Source of the DNA: Lachnospiraceae bacterium
Lineage (GTDB): Bacteria > Bacillota > Clostridia > Lachnospirales > Lachnospiraceae
Assembly (NCBI GenBank): GCA_024403275.1
Contig: JAKSSD010000014.1
Location: 1 to 45,916 of the forward strand
Reading direction: 5' to 3'
Length of the DNA stretch: 45,916 nt
Part shown: positions 35,291 to 44,818 of the stretch, piece after piece
Position numbering within the stretch: position 1 is the first letter of the stretch
Layout of the letters: each line of letters opens with the position of its first letter
Made by a program: the position numbers and the translations under genes
Notes under the pieces: generated by a model
What the model was told of the DNA's origin: nothing
Database searches by the model: none
The model's input: only the letters and a program-made list of their open reading frames with translations

Positions 35291-36925
35291 TTACATTGAT
35301 GCTTCTTTTAGATTTTTAAAGAATATATCCAGTATATATCCCTCGAAATGAGAGTCCTTCTCTTCCATCATGATTTCCTTTGCCTTTTCATGGCTAAAAG
35401 CTTCCTTATAACTTCTCTCAGAAGTAAGGGCATCGTAAACATCCGCTACCGCCATAATTCTTGCTGACAAAGGAATTTCTTCAGCCTCCAAGCCCTCAGG
35501 ATAACCCGTGCCATCCCATCTTTCATGATGATAAAGAGCAATATTTTTTGAAATACTAATATATTTATCTGACTCTACCTGCTTAAGCGAAGATGTAATA
35601 ATATTGGCACCGTTAACCGTATGCTTCTTCATTATTTCAAATTCTTCTGCATTAAGCTTACCCTTTTTACCAAGAATCGTATCAGGCACTGATATCTTAC
35701 CTATATCATGAAGTGGCGCTGCATTTATTATTATAGAAGCAGTCTCTTCATCAATTCTATCCTTATACTTGCCTTCTTTTCTTAAGGCATCGACAATTAT
35801 TTGAACGTAATCCTTGGTGTTTTTGATATGAGAACCTGTATATCCATCTCTGGCTTCAACCATGTCCGCCATTGACAAAATAACCGAAGACTGAATTCTC
35901 ACAAGATCTCTTTCCTTCTTATTTACCTCAGACTGAAGATTCATATTAGTCTTATAGGAATCCGTAACATCCTTGAAGAAATATACCTCTCCCCTGTGTT
36001 TCTTACGAATCACAATCTGCATTGTGGATACTTCGTAAATCTTTTTCTTGCTATGAATTATTTTTTCTTTCCTTGGGTCGATCAAAAGATCATCTAAGGT
36101 TCTTATTCCAGATACCTCTAATTCATTGAAAAGATCTTTCGCTATACCGTTATAGTAAAAGATTTCCTTATTATCTTCCATAACAGCTATGATTCCTTCA
36201 TCTATTGCATCAATCATGTACTGCTTAACAACCTCAAGGCTTTCAAACATATTGAATTCAATCATACATATAAAGAAGATAATTCCATCAATAAGGAAAG
36301 CTAAGGATGTCGTATCATATCCATTTGTAAGCTTTAAGTTAAATGCAAATAATGCAACTAAAGAAATTACTGAAATAAGGATAATACATATAAGCTGTTT
36401 TTTCTCTTTTGTTGTCTTGATATATCTGATTCTTCCTATTGCTACCGAGCACACAATCAGCTGATAAATAACTGACTGCGCAATAAAAGCAAACCATAAT
36501 GGACCATGAATATACTTATTATGTGGGAAAAATCCGCTATCACTAACAAAAATTCGGTCTATATAAAACAATGAGTTGAAATCACTAGTTGCTACAAGTG
36601 CAAATACTGCAAATGCAGATACATATACAAATACTATTAGTATCCTCTTAAATTTCACCTGACAAAGCTGCAGAGAGAATAAGAACATAGAGGCACATAT
36701 AAAGGGCTTACCTAAATACGTGACTATAGTTCCATAAAAGCACAAATCTCCATTTGAGCTTATCATTTCAAGAAGGTAACCTACATTATTTACAATTATC
36801 GCAACTGCACATATAAAGAAATAAATGTGATCACTGCTTGACCAGTATTTAACTATGTAATAAGCGATAACAAACATCAAAAGAATACTTGTTATCTGAA
36901 TTACTATTAACGCTTCGTGCATCAT
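35291..36925 (-). CDS. HD-GYP domain protein with multi-pass membrane sensor
   Basis: A 544-residue protein. About seven transmembrane helices lie in residues 5-225, of the type found at the N-terminus of some histidine kinases. A PAS-like segment (IDEGIIAVMEDNKEIFYYN) follows at about 237-330, then a short coiled coil, then an HD-GYP domain at about 345-540. Metal-site motifs HDIGK and HHERWDGTGYPEGL are intact, so cyclic-di-GMP phosphodiesterase activity is plausible. Two adjacent ATGs (36925 and 36922) are both usable behind AGGA. It has its own promoter and probably shares a transcript with the large helicase, though a functional link is not established. Confidence 0.85.
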   Translation of the reverse strand: MMHEALIVIQITSILLMFVIAYYIVKYWSSSDHIYFFICAVAIIVNNVGYLLEMISSNGDLCFYGTIVTYLGKPFICASMFLFSLQLCQVKFKRILIVFVYVSAFAVFALVATSDFNSLFYIDRIFVSDSGFFPHNKYIHGPLWFAFIAQSVIYQLIVCSVAIGRIRYIKTTKEKKQLICIILISVISLVALFAFNLKLTNGYDTTSLAFLIDGIIFFICMIEFNMFESLEVVKQYMIDAIDEGIIAVMEDNKEIFYYNGIAKDLFNELEVSGIRTLDDLLIDPRKEKIIHSKKKIYEVSTMQIVIRKKHRGEVYFFKDVTDSYKTNMNLQSEVNKKERDLVRIQSSVILSMADMVEARDGYTGSHIKNTKDYVQIIVDALRKEGKYKDRIDEETASIIINAAPLHDIGKISVPDTILGKKGKLNAEEFEIMKKHTVNGANIITSSLKQVESDKYISISKNIALYHHERWDGTGYPEGLEAEEIPLSARIMAVADVYDALTSERSYKEAFSHEKAKEIMMEEKDSHFEGYILDIFFKNLKEASM

Positions 36926-36946
36926 TTTTTATCCTGCCCATTTAAT

Positions 36947-36975
36947 TTTATACTTTTAAAATTAAAACCGAACAA
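36947..36975 (-). promoter_or_regulatory. Promoter of the HD-GYP/helicase transcript
   Basis: Minus-strand TTGTTC (36970-36975), 17-bp spacer and TATAAA (36947-36952). It lies between the 63-bp repeat array and the HD-GYP start. Confidence 0.55.
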
Positions 36976-37025
36976 ATCCCAACTTCTACGCAATCTATTA
37001 ACTCCCTATTTACAAAAGTGTTCCT

Positions 37026-37478
37026 ATGGTCCATTTCCCTCGGAAGTTACAATTTTGGACCATTTCGTACTATAGCTTTCACTTATTCATGGTCCATTTC
37101 CCACGGATGTTACAATTTTGGACCATTTCCTACTATAGTTTTCACTTATTTATGGTCCATTTCCCACGGATGTTACAATTTTGGACCATTTCGTACTATA
37201 GATTTCACTTATTTATGGTCCATTTCCTACGGATGTTACAATTTTGGACCATTTCCTACTATAGTTTTCACTTATTTATGGTCCATTTCCCACGGATGTT
37301 ACAATTTTGGACCATTTCGTACTATAGATTTCTCTTATTCATGGTCCATTTCCTACGGATGTTACAATTTTGGACCATTTTGTACTATAGATTTCTCTTA
37401 TTCATGGTCCATTTCCCACGGATGTTACAATTTTGGACCATTTCGTACTATATATTTCTCTTATTCATGGTCCATTTC
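37026..37478. repeat. Tandem array of alternating inverted 7-mers, 63-bp period
   Basis: ATGGTCC starts at 37026, 37089, 37152, 37215, 37278, 37341, 37404 and 37467: exactly 63 bp apart, seven full units plus a partial one. In each full unit TGGTCCA is followed 29 bp later by its reverse complement TGGACCA (first pair 37027 and 37056), then 34 bp to the next unit. Units are nearly identical, with scattered changes. Because 63 is divisible by three, plus-strand frames stay open across the array, but I see no ribosome binding site and regard it as non-coding. It fills the gap between the HD-GYP promoter and the uridine phosphorylase gene. Confidence 0.92.
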
Positions 37479-37618
37479 GAAAGTATATTTAGATTTTAGT
37501 ACCATTAGTCATGCATGCAGATTTATAAGTCTGCATTATAAAACACAGGAATGTAAAAAGGGACTCTATTAATTTATAAATATACTTCTTAGTTTATCTG
37601 TTTAGAAATATGAAAACC
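37479..37618. other. AT-rich spacer with small inverted repeat
   Basis: Apart from a 7-bp inverted repeat (ATGCAGA/TCTGCAT, about 37515-37536) I see nothing clear here. The repeat lacks a T tract on either side, so a terminator for the uridine phosphorylase gene is not convincing. Confidence 0.4.
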
Positions 37619-38395
37619 CTATTTTGAAGCATTCTTTCTGTCCATAAGGATTACCTTGCGCATTGCTTCCACACTTACCTTAACTGCTGCTGAAGTATCC
37701 TCACTCATAGTCTGATCAAGGCCTGCTGCCTCTCTCTCCTGATTCCAAATAACATGGAAACATGAACCGCATCTGCATTTCAATGCTGAACCAACTACGA
37801 ATATTGCAGCAGATTCCATTTCAGAAGCCTTAACACCAAGTCTCTTCCATGCTTCCCATTTCTCAAGAAGCTCATAAGAAACAGGCATTTTTTTAGGTGA
37901 ATGCTGTCCATAGAATGAGTCCTTACACTGAACAACGCCTACATGAGTTTTCTTTCCCAATTCCTCTGATGCTTCTCTTAATGCCAATGTAAGATCAAGG
38001 TCTGCAACTGCTGGGAACTCGATTGGCGCATATTCGCAGGATGTATGCTCATATCTGATAGCTCCTGTTGCTACAACAATATCTCCGGATTTTACATCTA
38101 AATCAATTCCACCGCATGTACCTGTTCTTATAAATGTATCTGTTCCAAGATTATGCAATTCTTCAACAGCAATTGAAGCCGATGGACCACCAATACCTGT
38201 AGAGCAAACTGTAACCTTTTCGCCCTCAAGATATCCTGTATATACATTAAATTCTCTGTTATATGCTACCTGTTTAGCGTCATCAAGAAGTGCTGCTATA
38301 TGTGGAACTCTTCCTGGATCTCCTGCAAGAATCGCATACTTTCCAACATCTCCCTCAACACAATGAATATGAAACTGTTTCTCCATCTCCTGCAT
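37619..38395 (-). CDS. Uridine phosphorylase-like nucleoside phosphorylase
   Basis: A 258-residue PNP/UDP-family enzyme that cleaves nucleosides with phosphate in salvage. The phosphate-binding N-terminal segment [10 protein letters not shown], the GTCGGI loop, the [11 protein letters not shown] segment and the ribose-binding [14 protein letters not shown] motif are all present and favour uridine phosphorylase over purine enzymes. Start: the ATG at 38395 has AGGAGG at good spacing; a second ATG three codons in is too close to its own GGAG. No other nucleoside genes are adjacent. Confidence 0.9.
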   Translation of the reverse strand: MQEMEKQFHIHCVEGDVGKYAILAGDPGRVPHIAALLDDAKQVAYNREFNVYTGYLEGEKVTVCSTGIGGPSASIAVEELHNLGTDTFIRTGTCGGIDLDVKSGDIVVATGAIRYEHTSCEYAPIEFPAVADLDLTLALREASEELGKKTHVGVVQCKDSFYGQHSPKKMPVSYELLEKWEAWKRLGVKASEMESAAIFVVGSALKCRCGSCFHVIWNQEREAAGLDQTMSEDTSAAVKVSVEAMRKVILMDRKNASK

Positions 38396-38451
38396 AATGT
38401 AACCTCCTAAATTTAATTCCCAATTTTATATTTGATATTTACCTATATCAT

Positions 38452-39342
38452 TTAGTTAATCGATTTTTTCATTTTCGAATTTATCATATTGAGCACCCTT
38501 TTTTTATCGGTACTCCATCCTGGTTCAATTAACAAATCCGCTGGTCCATCACCAGTCATCCTGTGAACAATCACATCTTCTGGCATCATTTTTAATATCT
38601 TAACCACAAGGTCTGTATACTCTTCCATACTGAATATTCGAAAATGCACACTATTATATATATCGGCAAGTTTCGTGTTTTTCAACACATGAAGAAGTTG
38701 AATTTTAATACCAAAAGGCTTAATTTTCGCAATATACTCAGCTGTTTCAAGTATATCCTCATCAGTCTCCTCAGGCAAACCTGCTATCATATGAACTATT
38801 GTTTTTATTCCAAATTTTTCAAGTAACTCAAAAGATTTTTCAAAATCCTCAAGTGTAAAACAACAATTCATTGCTACCCTGCTTTTATCATGAATTGTTT
38901 GAAGTCCTATTTCCACCCAAACAGGTTTAATCGCATTTATTGAAGCCAGCTTTCTAACTAAGCTTTCATCTATACAATCAGCTCTTGTCGCTATCGAAAT
39001 AACCGCTATATCTTCTCTTTTAACCATTTCATCAAGGTTTTTTTCAAAATATTCTCTTGTGAATTTATCAGTAAAATAAGTATTAGTATGGCTTTGAAAA
39101 TAAGCTATGTATTTATCTCCGTTAAATTTGTTGATTACCTTTTCCTTGGCTAAATCTATTTGTTCATCAATAGTTTTTTCATCAAGGCGTACAGCAAAAT
39201 CTCCTGAACCTCCTTCTGAACAAAAATAACATCCACCAATGCCCTTACTTCCATCTCTGTTTGGGCAGCTCGCACCTAATTCAAAGGACAATTTATATAA
39301 TTTTTCTCCAAATTCTTGTCTCAAATAATCATTAAGAAACAT
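38452..39342 (-). CDS. YhcC-type (TIGR01212-like) radical SAM protein
   Basis: A 296-residue radical SAM enzyme of unknown reaction. The cluster cysteines are C26, C38 and C41 in CPNRDG...GGCYFC, the wide spacing that marks the YhcC branch. Later family segments include SHTNTY, WVEIGLQT and HMIAGLPEE. The ribosome binding site is weak (GAGAG). It follows the methyltransferase gene by 39 bp and may be co-transcribed with it. A tRNA-modification role is sometimes suspected for relatives, but nothing here proves it. Confidence 0.88.
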   Translation of the reverse strand: MFLNDYLRQEFGEKLYKLSFELGASCPNRDGSKGIGGCYFCSEGGSGDFAVRLDEKTIDEQIDLAKEKVINKFNGDKYIAYFQSHTNTYFTDKFTREYFEKNLDEMVKREDIAVISIATRADCIDESLVRKLASINAIKPVWVEIGLQTIHDKSRVAMNCCFTLEDFEKSFELLEKFGIKTIVHMIAGLPEETDEDILETAEYIAKIKPFGIKIQLLHVLKNTKLADIYNSVHFRIFSMEEYTDLVVKILKMMPEDVIVHRMTGDGPADLLIEPGWSTDKKRVLNMINSKMKKSIN

Positions 39343-39381
39343 ATCTTTTCTCTCTATTAATCTCTTATATTTAAGTTACAA

Positions 39382-40098
39382 TTACTGCCTGAGAATAATA
39401 TGATGAAAGAATGCAATATCCCTAAATTCATTAATATTCTCTGCTTTACACTCGAGCTTGTACATATTTTCTAACCATTCGTCACTGCTTTTAAACTCAT
39501 TTCTTTGCAATCCAAAAAACATACGTAATCCATATATATTCTCTATCTTAAGTCTTTGATGGCTATACTCTTCTAGTTCATAATCATCATATTCATTTAT
39601 TGTTCCAAAATTTACAGAATCAACATTTTCATTATCTAAAAGCTTCATCGCCTCATCGACACTATATTCGAACACTGCCTTCTGCATTATTTTTCCAGCT
39701 TTATTATGTTTAATAATAGAAATAAAACCGTCCCTATTAAGAAGTCTGCTAAACTCCTGTAATAATTCTTCTCTTTCATCAATATACTCTAAGACATTGT
39801 GACATATTATCATATCAAAAGATTCACCTGGCATTTGTTTCAACACATTGAGATCACCGTTAATCTGCTGATAATCATTTTCTGAAAAACGACTCTCTAT
39901 CATTTCTTCATTTGGTTCAACCGCAATCACTTCATTATTTTTAGCAAAATGATTTGCTGTATATCCAAAACCACTTCCAAAGTCAAGAATTCTCTTTCCC
40001 TGGCATTCAATATTATGCCATGCCAGCTCGTAAAACAATTTGCCCCATGGCGTTTTCATATATTCATAATATCCTTGAACATTCACTTTTTCGCTCAT
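39382..40098 (-). CDS. Class I SAM-dependent methyltransferase
   Basis: A 238-residue methyltransferase. The SAM-binding motif I is RILDFGSGFGYTANHF (near residue 40), followed by VIAVEPNEEMI and the motif IV-like MIICHNVLEYI. The substrate is not predictable. Start: ATG after GGAG. It faces away from the divergent arsR-ATPase operon and a possible promoter is at 40212-40240. Confidence 0.85.
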   Translation of the reverse strand: MSEKVNVQGYYEYMKTPWGKLFYELAWHNIECQGKRILDFGSGFGYTANHFAKNNEVIAVEPNEEMIESRFSENDYQQINGDLNVLKQMPGESFDMIICHNVLEYIDEREELLQEFSRLLNRDGFISIIKHNKAGKIMQKAVFEYSVDEAMKLLDNENVDSVNFGTINEYDDYELEEYSHQRLKIENIYGLRMFFGLQRNEFKSSDEWLENMYKLECKAENINEFRDIAFFHHIILRQ

Positions 40099-40211
40099 TA
40101 TTCTTCTCCATTAATTCATATTTGGTGAACATACTAGAAATCAAACCTATTCTTTTAAATGATAATCAAAGCCATACATCTTCTTATATTTGTTGATTAA
40201 TCTCTACATTA

Positions 40212-40240
40212 ATTCTACTCGAAAAACCATTCATTTCCAA
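40212..40240 (-). promoter_or_regulatory. Possible promoter of the methyltransferase gene
   Basis: Minus-strand TTGGAA (40235-40240), 17-bp spacer and TAGAAT (40212-40217), back to back with the metal-operon promoter. Confidence 0.45.
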
Positions 40241-40259
40241 CTTTTTTTCAATTTAATTA

Positions 40260-40289
40260 TTGACAGTTGAACAATTGTTCAACTATAAT
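40260..40289 (+). promoter_or_regulatory. Metal-responsive promoter with embedded ArsR-family operator
   Basis: Consensus TTGACA (40260-40265) and TATAAT (40284-40289) are separated by 18 bp, and those 18 bp are exactly a perfect palindrome, GTTGAACAATTGTTCAAC. The TGAACA-n-TGTTCA core is the known type of SmtB/CadC/ZiaR operator. A bound repressor would cover the whole space between the two boxes. The transcript should start near 40296. Confidence 0.92.
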
Positions 40290-40321
40290 GCAATCAGATA
40301 AAACAATTATGGAGGAAAACA

Positions 40322-40678
40322 ATGATTGATAAAGAAGTAACCTGTGACTGTAACATCATTCACGAAGATACAGTTAACAAAGTAAAGCCACTCGTTCTTG
40401 ATAACGATACCAGCGAACAACTCGCTTTATTTTATAAGATTTTTGGGGACGCTACCCGCATCAAGATTCTTTCAGCACTTGATGAATCTGAAATGTGCGT
40501 ATGCGATTTAGCTTCAGTACTTGATATGACTAAATCAGCCATCTCACATCAGTTAGCAATTCTTAAAAGAGCATCACTGGTTAAATACAGACGCGAAGGC
40601 AAGGAAGTTTACTATGCACTTGCCGACGAGCATATCAAAAAAATACTTGAAATGGGTTTCGAACACATTTCAGAATAA
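40322..40678 (+). CDS. ArsR/SmtB-family metal-sensing repressor (CadC-like)
   Basis: A 118-residue winged-helix repressor. Cysteines at 8, 10, 59 and 61 (CDC and CVC) correspond closely to the C7/C11/C58/C60 cadmium/lead site of CadC. The recognition helix is near KSAISHQLAILKRA, and the wing is YRREGKEVYYAL. It should release the operator at 40266-40283 when Cd, Pb or Zn binds, de-repressing itself and the ATPase. Start: ATG after GGAGG. The ATPase gene begins 10 bp after its stop codon. Confidence 0.92.
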   Translation: MIDKEVTCDCNIIHEDTVNKVKPLVLDNDTSEQLALFYKIFGDATRIKILSALDESEMCVCDLASVLDMTKSAISHQLAILKRASLVKYRREGKEVYYALADEHIKKILEMGFEHISE

Positions 40679-40688
40679 GGAGTTTATT

Positions 40689-43019
40689 ATGAGCAAAGAT
40701 ATCGATAAAGAATTACTTGAAGAACATGAACATGAAGAACATTGCTGTTGTGGACATGATCATGACGACCACGGCGAAGACTGCTGTTGTGAACACGAGC
40801 ACGACCATGATGATGATTGTTGTTGTGGACACGATCACGACGACCACGACGAAGACTGCTGTTGTGGACACGATCATGACGACCACGACGAAGACTGTTG
40901 TTGCGGACATGATCACGACCACGATGATGACTGTTGCTGTGAACACGAGCACGACCATGATGATGATTGTTGTTGCGGTCACGATCACGACCACGATGAT
41001 GATTGTTGTTGCGGTCACGATCACGAAAAGAAACATAAGCACTCACATCATTCTGGATGCAGTTGCTGTTGCGAAGATGATGACGATGACGACGATGGAT
41101 GCGGTTGTGGCCATGATCATTCATCTTCTAGCCACAAGCCAATGATTATAAGACTTGTTATTTCAACCCTTCTTCTTATAATCGCGGTTGTTATTACCAA
41201 ATTAATGGAAGGAAATATTCTTCCAGCTGCATTATTTATTCCATCATTACTTATATTTATCGCTTCGTACATAATTATTTCCTACAACATTCTTATCGAA
41301 GCTGTTGAAAATATAATCCACGGACACCTTCTCGACGAGAACTTCCTTATGGCAGTTGCTTCAATCGGAGCCTTTTGCATCGGCGAATATTTCGAGGCAG
41401 TCATAGTAATGATTCTCTTTCAGTTAGGTGAAATGTTACAGGGAATTGCAGTTAAGAAGAGTCGTTCTAACATCAAATCTCTTATTAATTTAAGACCTGA
41501 TTACGCTAACCTTAAAAAGGAAACAGGTGTAGAAAAAGTTGCTCCTGAAACAATCAAGGTCGGTGATATCATTTGCATCTACCCAGGTGAAAAGATTCCT
41601 CTTGATGGCGTTATTACAAAAGGTTCTTCTTCAATCAATACAGCTAATCTTACAGGAGAAAGTCTCCCACAGGAAGTTAAAGCAGGCGACTCAGTTCTTT
41701 CTGGTTGTGTAAATGGTGGCGGTGAATTAGAAATCGAAGTTACAACATCTTTTAGTGAATCAACTGTTTCTAAGATTCTTAATCTTGTGCAGAATGCTTC
41801 ATCAAATAAATCAACATCTGAGAACTTTATTCGTAAATTCGCAAAGATTTATACTCCAATTGTAGTAGCCCTTGCATTAATCATTTGTACAATCATTCCT
41901 TTGATTATCAGGATGCCAGAGCTTACTCTTTTGCAGAATTACTCTTTCTGGATTCACAAAGGACTCTCTTTCCTCGTAGTTTCCTGTCCATGTGCACTGG
42001 TTATTTCTATTCCACTTAGTTACTTTGGTGGTATTGGTGGTGCATCAAGAAACGGAATCCTTGTAAAGGGAAGCAACTACCTCGAAGCCCTTTCCAATGC
42101 AGGCATAGTTATCTGGGATAAAACAGGTACACTTACAAAAGGTAACTTCAATGTTGAAAAAACTGTAAGTGTACTTGATGAATTTAGCGATGAGGATCTT
42201 TTAAAAATTGCAGCTCACCTTGAATGTCACTCACCTCATCCAATCGCTAAATCAATTGTTGATAAATATAACGGCAATATCGATGAATCCCTTCTTTCTA
42301 ATGTAAATGTCATTGATGGAAAAGGAATTTCTGGTAGATATGCAGATTATAATATTTTAATTGGAAACGAAAAAATTATGGAAGGCCTTGATTGCATCCT
42401 TCCAAATGACGAAGTTGGTACATATTGCTACTTAGCTATTGATGGTAAATATGCAGGTTACCTTCTTATAAATGATCAGACCAAAGATGATTCAAAGGAA
42501 GCTCTATTAACTCTTAAATCTCTTGGAATCAAAGAACATGTAATGCTAACTGGAGATTTGGAAGCTGTAGCAGATAAAGTTTCAAACGAACTTGGAATAG
42601 ACAAACATTTCTCAAAGCTTTTACCTCAGGATAAGGTTGAAAAGGTTGACGAAATAATTAATAACAAATCTGGCAAGGAGGCAATTATCTTCGTAGGAGA
42701 CGGTATGAATGATGCCCCTGTTCTTAAACGTGCAGATATTGGTGTTGCAATGGGAGCTTTGGGTTCAGATGCCGCTATCGAAGCAGCTGATGTAGTATTA
42801 ATGAATGACTCACCAGCAAGTCTTGCCAAAGCAGTAAAAATAGCCAAGAAGACACATAGAATTGCTATCGAAAACATTATCTTTTCAATCTGCGTAAAAG
42901 TTTTAGTAATGATTCTCATCCTTCTTGGATGGAGCAATATGTATCTTGCAGTATTCGCAGATGTTGGTGTTTGCTTATTAGCAATACTTAACTCAACAAG
43001 AACACTCCGTTCTAAATAA
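40689..43019 (+). CDS. P1B-type heavy-metal ATPase with Cys/His/Asp repeat tail
   Basis: A 776-residue efflux pump, CadA/ZntA-like. The core is complete: metal-channel motif SCPCAL (about 432), phosphorylation site DKTGT (about 477), CHSPHP, the GDGMNDAP hinge and about eight transmembrane helices. In place of an N-terminal HMA domain, residues 19-150 hold eight CCC-x-H-x-H units, each followed by an Asp/His-rich segment, plus a final CSCCCEDD block: about 30 cysteines. An upstream in-frame ATG (40614) lies inside the repressor gene and was rejected; ATG 40689 has AAGGAG. Cd, Zn and Pb are the likely substrates. Confidence 0.93.
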   Translation: MSKDIDKELLEEHEHEEHCCCGHDHDDHGEDCCCEHEHDHDDDCCCGHDHDDHDEDCCCGHDHDDHDEDCCCGHDHDHDDDCCCEHEHDHDDDCCCGHDHDHDDDCCCGHDHEKKHKHSHHSGCSCCCEDDDDDDDGCGCGHDHSSSSHKPMIIRLVISTLLLIIAVVITKLMEGNILPAALFIPSLLIFIASYIIISYNILIEAVENIIHGHLLDENFLMAVASIGAFCIGEYFEAVIVMILFQLGEMLQGIAVKKSRSNIKSLINLRPDYANLKKETGVEKVAPETIKVGDIICIYPGEKIPLDGVITKGSSSINTANLTGESLPQEVKAGDSVLSGCVNGGGELEIEVTTSFSESTVSKILNLVQNASSNKSTSENFIRKFAKIYTPIVVALALIICTIIPLIIRMPELTLLQNYSFWIHKGLSFLVVSCPCALVISIPLSYFGGIGGASRNGILVKGSNYLEALSNAGIVIWDKTGTLTKGNFNVEKTVSVLDEFSDEDLLKIAAHLECHSPHPIAKSIVDKYNGNIDESLLSNVNVIDGKGISGRYADYNILIGNEKIMEGLDCILPNDEVGTYCYLAIDGKYAGYLLINDQTKDDSKEALLTLKSLGIKEHVMLTGDLEAVADKVSNELGIDKHFSKLLPQDKVEKVDEIINNKSGKEAIIFVGDGMNDAPVLKRADIGVAMGALGSDAAIEAADVVLMNDSPASLAKAVKIAKKTHRIAIENIIFSICVKVLVMILILLGWSNMYLAVFADVGVCLLAILNSTRTLRSK

Positions 43020-43033
43020 ATCCTATTAATTAC

Positions 43034-43074
43034 AAAGAGCCACTGAAGATTTTAAATCCTCAGTGGCTCTTTTC
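43034..43074 (+). terminator. Terminator after the metal-resistance operon
   Basis: An 11-bp perfect stem, AGAGCCACTGA (43036-43046) with TCAGTGGCTCT (43060-43070), is followed by T4. It lies 16 bp past the ATPase stop codon. Confidence 0.92.
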
Positions 43075-43084
43075 ATTCAACTTA

Positions 43085-43178
43085 TATTACTAAAACATTA
43101 AGCTTCAACTTATATTTCTAACGTAGAAAGTTTCTGCTAATATTACTAATTTATAAAACTTCAACTTGTATTACTAAT
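43085..43178. repeat. Degenerate short direct repeats
   Basis: Variants of CTTCAACTT-TATT and ATTACTAATTTATAAA recur two to three times between the ATPase terminator and the chemoreceptor stop codon. Convergent genes meet here; no clear chemoreceptor terminator is visible. Confidence 0.4.
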
Positions 43179-44771
43179 TTATAAAGTAAATACAGATGTC
43201 TTTTCCATCAAGCTATTAGCACAATGTTTCATAATTTCTGTATTATCAGAAATATCAGATACAATAGCTGTAACCTCTGTTACAGAAGCACTTGTCTGCT
43301 GTGTAGAAGCTGCATTTTCCTGAGCAATCGCTGTAAGGCTTGATACGATATCAATAACATTTCCACGAGCTTCATCAAGTTTCTCTGCTTTTCTTTCAAT
43401 GCTCTTAACACTATTACGTGTTTCTTCAATACCAACACGAACCTTATCAAAAGCTTTATCTGTATTCTCAACCATCATATCCTGTTCATCAATGATGGCC
43501 TTAACTTCATTCATAGAAGTAACTGCCTTTTCTGAATCTGATAAAAGGTTAGTTACTATTTCTGCAATAACTCTAGCAGATTCATCAGACTGTTCTGCAA
43601 GCTTTTGAATCTGATTTGCTACTACTGCAAAGCCACGTCCTTGCTCTCCTGCTCTAGCCGCTTCGATAGAAGCATTAAGTGACAAAAGATTAGTTTCTTC
43701 AGCAATATTAGCAATCATGTCTGTTGCTTCCTGAATTCTTAACGCAGACTCATTGGTTGTATTAGTCTGAGCAAAAATCACATCAATTGCTCCCTTAGTC
43801 TTACCATTAATCTCCTTAAGTTTAACAAGAATATCAGTAGCCTCTAAACCAGCATTTAACATCATACTGGTCTGTTCATCAAGGTTATCAACCTCATACT
43901 TGGTTTCTTCGATCATGTCACCAATAACCTTAACATTATCCGTTGCATTCTGAGTCTCTGTAGCCTGGCTAGTTGCACCATCTGAGATTTCAAGTACCGC
44001 TGTATCAATCTGTCCAATAGCATTTGTTGTCTGTGAAGCTTCGTCGCTGATTTGCTCTGCTGCTGTAACAACAGACTCACCCTGCTCAATAATAGCACCA
44101 ATAACCTCACGCATCTGACCACGAAGATTAAGAACTGCTCTCATTATCTTACCGATTTCATCTTTTCTGTGCTGAACTCTCTTCTCAACCTTAAACTGCA
44201 AATCGCCCTCTGCAATCTTATCCAAAGTATCAACAACAATATGTAAGCATCTAGTAATACTATTAAGTAAAATAACCTCAACTACCAAGCATACTAACAT
44301 ACAGATAAATACAGCAATAAACATATTAAGTACTATCTTGGTTGCACTTGCTGTTGCCTCTGAAAATGGCATAAGAACAATAATTGTTAAATTTTTACTT
44401 GGATAACGAAGAACTGTGCATTTATCCTTATTAACCTTCATTTTATGAGCAAACAAATAGTTACCCATATAGTCAATATCAAGACTTCCATCTTTTAAAG
44501 AATCATCTGAAACTGCAAGAATATCACCCATTTTATCAGTTACAATGATTTGATATTCGTTATAACTTTCAACCAGTTTTTTCATAGTAGCTTCAGTATT
44601 CGAAGAAGAATCAATCGCCGCTGCAATCGATATAGCTGCGGCCTTCATTCCCTTTTCAACATCATGGAAAATGATGCTTCTTACGGAAATTGTTCCCGCT
44701 GAAACAAGTACTAATAAAATAATAACTAGTGGTATGATATAAAGACATAGTAACTTAGTTTTCAACTTCAT
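43179..44771 (-). CDS. Methyl-accepting chemotaxis protein
   Basis: A 530-residue chemoreceptor. The first membrane helix is at about 8-30, followed by a single-Cache-like extracellular domain (about 35-140), a second helix (about 145-172), a HAMP region to about 225, and a long helical signalling domain. The conserved hairpin tip that contacts CheA/CheW contains [21 protein letters not shown]. It should work with the CheV encoded at 19622. Start: ATG after GGGGAG. It has its own promoter at 44819-44847. The ligand is unknown. Confidence 0.95.
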   Translation of the reverse strand: MKLKTKLLCLYIIPLVIILLVLVSAGTISVRSIIFHDVEKGMKAAAISIAAAIDSSSNTEATMKKLVESYNEYQIIVTDKMGDILAVSDDSLKDGSLDIDYMGNYLFAHKMKVNKDKCTVLRYPSKNLTIIVLMPFSEATASATKIVLNMFIAVFICMLVCLVVEVILLNSITRCLHIVVDTLDKIAEGDLQFKVEKRVQHRKDEIGKIMRAVLNLRGQMREVIGAIIEQGESVVTAAEQISDEASQTTNAIGQIDTAVLEISDGATSQATETQNATDNVKVIGDMIEETKYEVDNLDEQTSMMLNAGLEATDILVKLKEINGKTKGAIDVIFAQTNTTNESALRIQEATDMIANIAEETNLLSLNASIEAARAGEQGRGFAVVANQIQKLAEQSDESARVIAEIVTNLLSDSEKAVTSMNEVKAIIDEQDMMVENTDKAFDKVRVGIEETRNSVKSIERKAEKLDEARGNVIDIVSSLTAIAQENAASTQQTSASVTEVTAIVSDISDNTEIMKHCANSLMEKTSVFTL

Positions 44772-44818
44772 ATTCGTTCTCCCCCATACTATGAAAAATC
44801 ACTTAAAATATAATGAAT

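Noticed and set aside
35291-36925. Histidine kinase call for the 7TM/PAS-like protein
   Set aside because: There is no HisKA or ATPase domain; the output domain is HD-GYP.
37018-37572. Plus-strand ORF of 184 codons with a 21-residue repeat
   Set aside because: It stays open only because the 63-bp repeat is divisible by three. There is no ribosome binding site, a second frame is equally open, and the inverted cores explain the conservation better.
40687-41145. Long overlapping ORFs in other frames of the Cys/His repeat region
   Set aside because: Low-complexity repeats keep several frames open; only the ATPase frame continues into a recognisable protein with a ribosome binding site.
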